From: Siphonodentalium dalli
Taxonomy: Eukaryota > Mollusca > Scaphopoda > Gadilida > Siphonodentaliidae
Reading direction: 5' to 3'
Assembly (NCBI GenBank): GCA_032622095.1
Contig: CP136063.1
Coordinates: 207,811,934-207,875,933 of the forward strand
Length of the DNA: 64,000 bases
Part shown: positions 14,001 to 23,693 of the stretch, one piece after another
Position numbering within the stretch: position 1 is the first letter of the stretch
Layout: each line of letters opens with the position of its first letter
Made by a program: the position numbers and the translations under genes
The notes under the pieces: model-generated
What the model was told of the DNA's origin: nothing
The model's database searches: none
The model's input: only the letters and a program-made list of their open reading frames with translations

Positions 14001-17000
14001 CATGTGAATTTATATACAGGACGAGGAAAGACCATGTGAATTTATATACAGGACGAGGCAAGACCATGTGAATTTATATACAGGACGAGGCAAGACCATG
14101 TGAATTTATATAGAGGACGAGGCAAGACCATGTGAATTTATATACAGGACGAGGCAAGACCATGTGAATTTATATACAGGACGAGGAAAGACCATGTGAA
14201 TTTATATACAGGACGAGGAAAGACCATGTGAATTTATATACAGGACGAGGCAAGACCATGTGAATTTATATACAGGACGAGGAAAGACCATGTGAATTTA
14301 TATACAGGACGAGGCAAGACCATGTGAATTTATATACAGGACGAGGCAAGACCATGTGAATTTATATACAGGACGAGGAAAGACCATGTGAATTTATATA
14401 CAGGACGAGGCAAGACCGTGTGGTTTTATATACAGGACGAGGCAAGACCATGTGGTTTTATATACAGGACGAGGCAAGACCATGTGGTTTTATATACAGG
14501 ACGAGGCAAGACCATGTGGTTTTATATAGAGGACGAGGAAAGACCATGTGAATTTATATACAGGACGAGGAAAGACCGTGTGGTTTTATATACAGGACGA
14601 GGCAAGACCATGTGAATTTATATACAGGACGAGGCAAGACCATGTGAATTTATATACAGGACGAGGCAAGACCATGTGAATTTATATACAGGACGAGGCA
14701 AGACCATGTGAATTTATATACAGGACGAGGCAAGACCATGTGAATTTATATACAGGACGAGGCAAGACCATGTGAATTTATATACAGGACGAGGCAAGAC
14801 CATGTGGTTTTATATACAGGACGAGGCAAGACCATGTGGTTTTATATACAGGACGAGGCAAGACCATGTGGTTTTATATAGAGGACGAGGAAAGACCATG
14901 TGAATTTATATACAGGACGAGGAAAGACCGTGTGGTTTTATATACAGGACGAGGCAAGACCATGTGAATTTATATACAGGACGAGGCAAGACCATGTGAA
15001 TTTATATACAGGACGAGGCAAGACCATGTGAATTTATATACAGGACGAGGCAAGACCATGTGAATTTATATACAGGACGAGGCAAGACCATGTGAATTTA
15101 TATACAGGACGAGGCAAGACCATGTGAATTTATATATAGGACGAGGCAAGACTATGTGAATTTATATACAGGACGAGGCAAGACCATGTGGATTTATATA
15201 CAGGACGAGGCAAGACCATGTGAATTTATATACAGGACGAGGCAAGACCGTGTGAATTTATATAAAGGACGAGGCAAGACCATGTGAATTTATATACAGG
15301 ACGAGGCAAGACCATGTGGATTTATATACAGGACGAGGCAAGACCGTGTGAATTTATATAAAGGACGAGGCAAGACCATGTGAATTTATATACAGGACGA
15401 GGAAAGACCATGTGAATTTATATACAGGACGAGGCAAGACCATGTGGTTTTATATAGAGGACGAGGAAAGACCATGTGAATTTATATACAGGACGAGGAA
15501 AGACCGTGTGGTTTTATATACAGGACGAGGCAAGACCATGTGAATTTATATACAGGACGAGGCAAGACCATGTGAATTTATATACAGGACGAGGAAAGAC
15601 CATGTGAATTTATATACAGGACGAGGCAAGACCATGTGAATTTATATACAGGACGAGGCAAGACCATGTGAATTTATATAGAGGACGAGGAAAGACCATG
15701 TGAATTTATATACAGGACGAGGAAAGACCGTGTGGTTTTATATACAGGACGAGGCAAGACCATGTGAATTTATATACAGGACGAGGCAAGACCATGTGAA
15801 TTTATATACAGGACGAGGAAAGACCATGTGAATTTATATACAGGACGAGGCAAGACCATGTGAATTTATATACAGGACGAGGCAAGACCATGTGAATTTA
15901 TATAGAGGACGAGGAAAGACCATGTGAATTTATATACAGGACGAGGAAAGACCATGTGAATTTATATACAGGACGAGGCAAGACCATGTGAATTTATATA
16001 CAGGACGAGGCAAGACCATGTGGTTTTATATACAGGACGAGGCAAGACCATGTGGTTTTATATACAGGACGAGGCAAGACCATGTGGTTTTATATACAGG
16101 ACGAGGCAAGACCATGTGGTTTTATATACAGGACGAGGCAAGACCATGTGGTTTTATATACAGGACGAGGAAAGACCGTGTGAATTTATATACAGGACGA
16201 GGCAAGACCATGTGGTTTTATATACAGGACGAGGCAAGACCATGTGAATTTATATACAGGACGAGGCAAGACCATGTGGTTTTATATACAGGACGAGGCA
16301 AGACCATGTGGTTTTATATACAGGACGAGGCAAGACCATGTGGTTTTATATACAGGACGAGGCAAGACCATGTGGTTTTATATACAGGACGAGGCAAGAC
16401 CATGTGGTTTTATATACAGGACGAGGAAAGACCGTGTGGTTTTATATACAGGACGAGGAAAGACCATGTGGTTTTATATACAGGACGAGGCAAGACCATG
16501 TGGATTTATATACAGGACGAGGAAATACCATGTGAATTTATATACAGGACGAGGAAAGACCATGTGAATTTATATACAGGACGAGGCAAGACCATGTGAA
16601 TTTATATACAGGACGAGGCAAGACCATGTGGTTTTATATACAGGACGAGGAAAGACCATGTGGTTTTATATACAGGACGAGGAAAGACCATGTGAATTTA
16701 TATACAGGACGAGGACAGACCATGTGGTTTTATATACAGGACGAGGCAAGACCATGTGAATTTATATACAGGACGAGGCAAGACCATGTGGTTTTATATA
16801 CAGGACGAGGAAAGACCATGTGGTTTTATATACAGGACGAGGAAAGACCATGTGAATTTATATACAGGACGAGGCAAGACCATGTGAATTTATATACAGG
16901 ACGAGGCAAGACCATGTGAATTTATATACAGGACGAGGCAAGACCATGTGAATTTATATACAGGACGAGGAAAGACCATGTGGTTTTATATACAGGACGA

Positions 17001-17300
17001 GGCAAGACCATGTGAATTTATATACAGGACGAGGCAAGACCATGTGAATTTATATACAGGACGAGGCAAGACCATGTGAATTTATATACAGGACGAGGAA
17101 AGACCATGTGAATTTATATACAGGACGAGGAAAGACCATGTGAATTTATATACAGGACGAGGCAAGACCATGTGAATTTATATACAGGACGAGGCAAGAC
17201 CATGTGAATTTATATACAGGACGAGGCAAGACCATGTGAATTTATATACAGGACGAGGCAAGACCATGTGAATTTATATACAGGACGAGGACAGACCATG
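11040..17300. repeat. Satellite block 3: GTGGTT-rich monomers with long-range duplications
   Basis: GTGGTT monomers are frequent and remove the TGA that follows ATG in the standard monomer. A 1,688-bp offset duplication links the 11.9-12.5 kb segment to the 13.6-14.2 kb segment: paired GGATGAGGAAAG monomers at 11,981 and 13,669, CGTGTGGTT at 12,121 and 13,809, and TATAGAGGAC at 12,421 and 14,109. Two 28-bp monomers at 12,641 and 13,021 lie 380 bp apart (twelve monomers less 4 bp). TATAGAGGAC markers recur at 14,525, 14,877, 15,453, 15,677 and 15,901 in whole-monomer steps. Confidence 0.85.
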
Positions 17301-20300
17301 TGGATTTATATACTGGATGAGGCAAGACCATGTGAATTTATATACAGGACGAGGCAAGACCATGTGGTTTTATATACAGGACGAGGACAGACCATGTGAA
17401 TTTATATACAGGACGAGGCAAGACCATGTGAATTTATATACAGGACGAGGCAAGACCATGTGAATTTATATACAGGACGAGGAAAGACCATGTGGATTTA
17501 TATACAGGACGAGGCAAGACCATGTGGTTTTATATACAGGACGAGGACAGACCATGTGAATTTATATACAGGACGAGGAAAGACCATGTGGATTTATAGA
17601 CAGGATGAGGAAAGACCATGTGGATTTATATACAGGACGAGGACAGACCATGTGGATTTATAGACAGGATGAGGAAAGACCATGTGGTTTTATATACAGG
17701 ACGAGGAAAGACCATGTGGATTTATAGACAGGACGAGGCAAGACCATGTGAATTTATATACAGGACGAGGAAAGACCATGTGGTTTTATATACAGGACGA
17801 GGCAAGACCGTGTGGTTTTATATACAGGACGAGGCAAGACCATGTGAATTTATATACAGGACGAGGACAGACCATGTGGTTTTATATACAGGACGAGGAC
17901 AGACCATGTGAATTTATATACAGGACGAGGAAAGACCATGTGGATTTATAGACAGGACGAGGAAAGACCATGTGGTTTTATATACAGGACGAGGCAAGAC
18001 CGTGTGGTTTTATATACAGGACGAGGCAAGACCATGTGAATTTATATACAGGACGAGGACAGACCATGTGGTTTTATATACAGGACGAGGACAGACCATG
18101 TGAATTTATATACAGGACGAGGAAAGACCATGTGGTTTTATATACAGGACGAGGACAGACCATGTGGTTTTATATACAGGACGAGGAAAGACCATGTGGT
18201 TTTATATACAGGACGAGGAAAGACCATGTGGATTTATAGACAGGACGAGGACAGACCATGTGGTTTTATATACAGGACGAGGAAAGACCATGTGGTTTTA
18301 TATACAGGACGAGGAAAGACCATGTGGATTTATAGACAGGACGAGGACAGACCATGTGAATTTATATACAGGACGAGGAAAGACCGTGTGAATTTATATA
18401 CAGGATGAGGAAAGACCATGTGAATTTATATACAGGATGAGGATAGACCATGTGAATTTATATACAGGATGAGGACAGACCATGTGGTTTTATATACAGG
18501 ACGAGGAAAGACCATGTGGTTTTATATACAGGACGAGGCAAGACCATGTGAATTTATATACAGGACGAGGAAAGACCATGTGGTTTTATATACAGGACGA
18601 GGCAAGACCATGTGGTTTTATATACAGGACGAGGAAAGACCATGTGGTTTTATATACAGGACGAGGAAAGACCATGTGGTTTTATATACAGGACGAGGAC
18701 AGACCATGTGGTTTTATATACAGGACGAGGACAGACCATGTGAATTTATATACAGGATGAGGACAGACCATGTGAATTTATATACAGGATGAGGACAGAC
18801 CATGTGGTTTTATATACAGGACGAGGACAGACCATGTGGATTTATAGACAGGACGAGGAAAGACCATGTGAATTTATATACAGGATGAGGACAGACCATG
18901 TGAATTTATATACAGGATGAGGAAAGACCATGTGGTTTTATATACAGGACGAGGCAAGACCATGTGAATTTATATACAGGACGAGGACAGACCATGTGGT
19001 TTTATATACAGGACGAGGACAGACCATGTGGATTTATAGACAGGACGAGGACAGACCATGTGAATTTATATACAGGATGAGGACAGACCATGTGAATTTA
19101 TATACAGGATGAGGAAAGACCATGTGGTTTTATATACAGGACGAGGCAAGACCATGTGAATTTATATACATGACGAGGAAAGACCATGTGGTTTTATATA
19201 CAGGACGAGGCAAGACCATGTGAATTTATATACAGGACGAGGCAAGACCATGTGAATTTATATACAGGACGAGGACAGACCATGTGAATTTATATACAGG
19301 ATGAGGAAAGACCATGTGGTTTTATATACAGGACGAGGCAAGACCATGTGGTTTTATATACAGGACGAGGAAAGACCATGTGGTTTTATATACAGGACGA
19401 GGAAAGGCCATGTGGTTTTATATACAGGACGAGGCAAGACCATGTGAATTTATATACAGGACGAGGACAGACCATGTGGATTTATAGACAGGACGAGGAA
19501 AGACCATGCGAATTTATATAAAGGACGAGGAAAGACCATGAGAATTTATAGACAGGACGAGGAAAGACCATGTGGTTTTATATACAGGACGAGGACAGAC
19601 CATGTGGATTTATAGACAGGACGAGGAAGGCCATGTGGATTTATAGACAGGACGAGGAAAGACCATGTGAATTTATATACAGGATGAGGAAAGACCATGT
19701 GGATTTATATACAGGACGAGGACAGACCATGTGGTTTTATATACAGGACGAGGACAGACCATGTGGTTTTATATACAGGACGAGGACAGACCATGTGGAT
19801 TTATAGACAGGACGAGGAAAGACCATGTGGATTTATATACAGGACGAGGACAGACCATGTGAATTTATATACAGGACGAGGACAGACCATGTGGATTTAT
19901 ATACAGGACGAGGACAGACCATGTGGATTTATAGACAGGACGAGGAAAGACCATGTGGATTTATATACAGGACGAGGACAGACCATGTGGATTTATATAC
20001 AAGACGAGGACAGACCATGTGGATTTATAGACAGGACGAGGACAGACCATGTGGATTTATAGACAGGACGAGGAAAGACCATGTGAATTTATATACAGGA
20101 TGAGGAAAGACCATGTGGATTTATATACAGGACGAGGACAGACCATGTGGTTTTATATACAGGACGAGGAAAGACCATGTGGATTTATAGACAGGACGAT
20201 GAAAGACCATGTGATTTTATATACAGGACGAGGCAAGACCATGTGAATTTATATACAGGACGAGGACAGACCATGTGAATTTATATACAGGATGAGGAAA

Positions 20301-20560
20301 GACCATGTGGTTTTATATACAGGACGAGGAAAGACCATGTGGATTTATATACAGGACGAGGAAAGACCATGTGGATTTATATACAGGACGAGGACAGACC
20401 GTGTGAATTTATATACAGGACGAGGAAACACCATGCGAATTTATATATAGGACGAGGAAAGACCATGTGAATTTATATAAAGGACGAGGAAAGACCATGA
20501 GAATTTATATACAGGACGAGGAAAGACCATGGGAATTTATATACAGAATGAGGAAAGACC
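17300..20560. repeat. Satellite block 4: divergent edge with TATAGACAGG and GAGGACAG monomers
   Basis: Toward the right border, monomers become more heterogeneous. TATAGACAGG, GTGGAT and GAGGACAG are common, and from about 19,500 there are single-base changes not seen elsewhere (CATGCGAAT, CATGAGAAT, CATGGGAAT, a TACAAGACG and a CAGAATGAGG monomer) and one 31-bp monomer near 19,628. Greater divergence at an array edge is the usual pattern when homogenisation works best in the interior. Confidence 0.8.
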
Positions 20561-20782
20561 CTTTCATGACTCGAGCTTCCTATAATGTTGCGAAAACCCT
20601 GTGCCAATGCATTCTCTTATATATACGAGAATGCATTGGCCTAACAATATTTACCCTGATCTTGTAATCCAGTGTATTTTCTTGTATATGCGAGGCTTCC
20701 TATAAGAGACTCGCATATATAAGATCATGCACTGGCACATGATCTTTAATGCTGCACCAGCGCAGCTCCCGTCATGAAAGGT
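20558..20782. mobile_element. Non-autonomous TTAA-type hairpin MITE bordering the satellite
   Basis: The terminal inverted repeats are CCCTTTCATGAC on the left and GTCATGAAAGG on the right, the latter followed by a TTAA-containing flank (TTAA at 20,783-20,786). The left end runs directly into satellite sequence, with no TTAA. Inside, two inverted segments based on CCAATGCATTCTC and TATATGCGAG form hairpins. Related sequences lie at 30,845-31,376, 33,105-33,398 and 46,718-47,108. A TTAA target with CCC-type ends fits the piggyBac superfamily. There is no coding capacity. Confidence 0.65.
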
Positions 20783-21150
20783 TTAACTTTGGGTATAACT
20801 CCGATGCACACAGACACCTGGAAAGCAACTAACACACGTCGGCCAGTCTGTTTCAGAGTGATTGTTTTCTTAGAACTGTTCCCGTCGCTCAGTACTCGAA
20901 TACTATTTCACTAAATCCAGTAGTCTCGATCACAAAAATAAGCTAAATTTGCTGACTTATAGGGTATGGTGACCCCGGCTCCGTTCTACCCATAATTAAA
21001 TTGTCAGTTATGGTAAAGGTGCATAGTTATACCAGATTGTGTGATTTTCCCGGCGTTATCAAATACCCAGAAATTGCCTGATATGACTTATCGGGATTAT
21101 AGAACCAGCTTCCCCATATAATGGAACTTTTGTGTTGGCCACGCACCTTA
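20783..21150. other. Unassigned spacer and presumed 3' flank of the receptor exon
   Basis: I see no gene or repeat here. On the minus strand this lies downstream of the receptor stop codon and would hold its 3' UTR, but I find no clear AATAAA on that strand in this stretch. Confidence 0.4.
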
Positions 21151-21893
21151 TTATATGCGCCACCGGGGCCCCATCGTATAGGTCATAGTTATGGATATAC
21201 GCACCCTTTGTGCTTTCCGTCGATGAGGTTTCTTGAATCTGAGCATACGTAGCAAGCATTTCCGAAAGCTTTTGCTGGCGTAGAAATATACAATGGGGTT
21301 AATGGCACTGTTCACATGTCCCAGGAATATCGTGTATGGCAACACAACAACGAAGTGTTCTGAGTTCGTGTCGCTGAAGTCTAAGTAGAGGCTAACAATA
21401 TAATATGGCAGCCAACATATGGCAAACAAAATGGCGAGCGCAATTAACATTTTCGCTACTCTTTTTCGCCCAATCATCACACGGCGGCCTATTCCTTTGC
21501 TGAACTCTGATTCACCGCGGTTCAAGTCGACATCTTCACTCCAGCGCTGTCTCCCTATCATTCCGTAACACGTGGCGATTACCGTTCCTGGAATAATATA
21601 CACGATTATGAACAAGCAGACGTCATAAATCTGGCGCTGGAGCAGCGACGGCCATTGTTCCGCACAGAAATGGATCGGTTCTTCCGGTATGACTTCTAAT
21701 GTTATTGTTTCAATATTCCGGACATGCAGGAGTGGGCTCATAATTCCTATCGAGAGAACCCAGACGCTGATGATTAATTTTCCAGCCATCGCCGGTGTGC
21801 TTATCCGCCGGAATATCATGGGATGCATAATAGCCAGGTACCTGTCCAGACTCAGAATGGTGATGGTAAACACACTTGCAGAAACAGTCACAC
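21151..21893 (-). CDS. Class A (rhodopsin-like) GPCR, last exon, peptide-receptor type (partial)
   Basis: This exon encodes a plasma-membrane seven-helix receptor from mid TM3 to the C-terminus. Visible landmarks, in order: SASVF with the LDRYLAI (DRY) motif ending TM3; TM4; a second extracellular loop with a lone Cys in CAEQWP; TM5 with YIIPG; a basic third loop ending in KRVAKML; TM6 with the CWLPYY toggle-switch motif; and TM7 with NSAINPIVYFY (NPxxY) followed by an FRKCLL helix 8. The exon starts after a pyrimidine-rich acceptor ending TTTACAG at 21,894-21,896, in phase 1, so TM1-TM2 must lie on upstream exons that I cannot find in this window. Conserved disulfide, DRY, CWLP and NPxxY residues argue for a functional exon. 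The WP after the Cys resembles neuropeptide FF- and orexin-type receptors, but the ligand is not determinable. An overlapping frame (21,059-21,259) could give a different Ser/Thr-rich tail. Confidence 0.85.
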
Positions 21894-22320
21894 CTGTAAA
21901 CAAAATTCAAAAGTAAGGACATTTTGACAACATTAATTAACATACGTATATACAATTTACAGATTACACGCGTGCGTAGCAAAATTATCATCCACATGCA
22001 GTAGCAGGCAGCTGATATTTACCCACAACTATAAACTAATGTGGTAACACCCTCACTCCCATCATCCCTGCCATACACATCACCAAGTACCATGATGTTT
22101 TCTAATGAGTGGTACGGTCGATTTGTTTGAAAATTCTGCGATGTTAGTAGAATGCTATATTCCTCCAGTTGGCATACAGCCTGAGTAGTAACTTATCCGT
22201 TTCAGTACCCGAACAAGTCCATAAATGTATATGTCTTTACGATTCAAACCATGCATCTTCTGAACTTTTTGCTTGGCTTATGCTAGGTCAGTGCACCCCG
22301 TCTCGGCCACACACACACAG
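21894..22320. other. Presumed intron of the receptor gene
   Basis: This begins with the acceptor (TTTACAG on the minus strand) and lies upstream of the last receptor exon. I see no further exon with TM1-TM2 character and no recognisable repeat. Confidence 0.35.
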
Positions 22321-22321
22321 A

Positions 22322-22520
22322 AATCTTGGTTCCCCGGGAACCAAAATAAAGAACCAAATGATGAACCAAAAATGTTTTGGTTCTTCGAAGAACCAAATTA
22401 AAGAACCAAATCAAGCAGAAAACAGTCATTTTGGTTCCACATGGAGGACAAATGCGACCTAATTTGTTTCTATGCCTGGTTCCTAGTATAAAACTAGAAC
22501 ATGGAACCAAATAGTTTATT
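22322..22520. repeat. Cluster of inverted GGTTC/GAACC motifs
   Basis: TTGGTTC and its complement GAACCAA recur about ten times in 200 bp. They include a near-palindrome around 22,326 centred on CCCCGGG and a perfect 22-bp palindrome at 22,376-22,397 centred on TTCGAA. A smaller set of GGTTCC/GGAACC motifs lies at 30,313-30,355, on the other side of the foldback element. Confidence 0.55.
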
Positions 22521-22877
22521 TGGGTTTACCATAGCGTTCATTAACTACCTAATAGGAAATAATTATGATACAATGCCCCGTGACTGTGTGTGGCGTCACG
22601 TGACACTACATGTATGTTATACGCACGTTTGGGGTGTCTTTGTTTCTGAAAGTTCTATTACATCGTAAATACGTTATACCGTTTTAAATTGATATCACAC
22701 GATGTTTGTTCAACGAATAGACCCCGAAAATGGTCTGATGTCTGAAGAAAATATCGAATTATATTAATGCAGTTATTGTTCCCTACTTTCCTCCCTGTTT
22801 GTGATATGAGCAATAGACTTACCTCCACCATAAATCAAATGATCAGAGTCTAAAAATATTACTCGAAACAGGCTATG

Positions 22878-23693
22878 TAGTCCGGGAGCTAATATGGGTA
22901 CCCTTGGACCCCCCCTGGGACTTAACTTCACCCCACTCATTTTGTTCCTTATTATGTCCTTCAACTTTTAAGCAATGTTAACAAGAACAAAAAAGTGGCC
23001 GTGTAGACTCCAGACAATATGGCGTCCATCATGGCCGCCGTTTTTCAGCTCAGACCTTAGGTCAGTTTTATTCAAATTATAGCGAGAATTCTCATAAAAT
23101 GTATACAAATGTATATATTTTCGTGAAGCTAAGACATAATGACACTTTTGTGGGCCAAAATTGAAACTCACTATCCATGATGGCCGCCAAAATGGCCGCC
23201 GGAAGTTGAAAATATGACATTTTTTCACAAATATCTTCTAGATCAATTCATGCTGTTTGGAACTGGTTGAGTAATATGACTTTATTTAGTATTTTGTTTA
23301 TTAACTGACCATTGGAGCAATTAAATGTGCAACTAATGGGGTCCTAACTCCTTCTGATCCCTCAAAAAATCGATTTTACAGAACGCGGTACAAAATTTTA
23401 CAAAAAATCACAATTGGGATTCTAGTCATATTTCAACAAGAAATGAAAAGAACATTGTAATGTAAGTGAGGCATATCATTACCAATGAATATTCCAACTC
23501 TCTGGAACCAAAAATCTTACCTTGGCTCAAAATGGCTGCGAAAATGGCCGCCAAAATATGGAAAATGGTAAATATTGCCCCAGGGTGTCCTGCAATCGCT
23601 TAGAAGTTGTGGTTGGTGTATACAATTGGCTAATCTGTATTCTATACATTGCATACTAACATGTCTAATGCACCATGGATCATTTTTACTATT
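22878..23693. repeat. FB1 left arm, outer part
   Basis: This segment is the inverted counterpart of about 29,361-30,177. Matching landmarks are AGTCCGGGAGC, the CCCCCCTGGGACTTAACTT stretch, AAGTGGCCGTGTAGACTC, and the three ATGGC pairs at 23,019/23,031, 23,180/23,192 and 23,532/23,544. Confidence 0.85.

Larger units (their letters stand above)
1..20560. repeat. 32-bp satellite array (about 640 monomers)
   Basis: The whole stretch is head-to-tail copies of one 32-bp monomer. Positions 1-32 are a typical copy, with a TTTATATA segment, then GGACGAGG, then GACCATGTG. There are no spacers and almost no indels: the exceptions I found are a 28-bp monomer near 12,641, another near 13,021, and a one-base loss near 19,628. 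The left end is outside the window and the right end meets a MITE terminus at about 20,560. Common variants are TATATA/TACACA/TATAGA before CAGG, GAGGC/GAGGA, ACCATG/ACCGTG and GTGAAT/GTGGTT/GTGGAT. The 32-bp period is close to three helical turns, so the AT-rich segment recurs on nearly the same DNA face. A heterochromatic (centromeric, pericentromeric or subtelomeric) satellite is the likely identity; its chromosomal position is not visible. Confidence 0.98.

Noticed and set aside
15988-16599. GRGKT in these frames looks like part of a P-loop
   Set aside because: The Walker A consensus needs a Gly five residues before the GK Gly; here it is Leu. The residues come from GGACGAGGCAAGACC in one frame of the repeat.
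1-20560. CRISPR-like array
   Set aside because: Repeats are contiguous with no spacers, and the genome is eukaryotic.
3868-20667. Many plus-strand frames of 60-203 codons in the satellite, with repeated TGRGKT and QDEARPC peptides
   Set aside because: They are translations of the 32-bp repeat, repeat every 96 nt, appear in all three frames in the same place and mostly begin with GTG. Not genes.
21689-21997. Frames of 75 and 95 codons overlapping the receptor exon
   Set aside because: They are out-of-frame shadows of the GPCR coding sequence and its intron border.
22968-23228. 86-codon minus-strand frame in the foldback arm
   Set aside because: The matching arm (29,898-30,095) has a similar frame only because the arms are inverted copies; composition and length give no protein signal.
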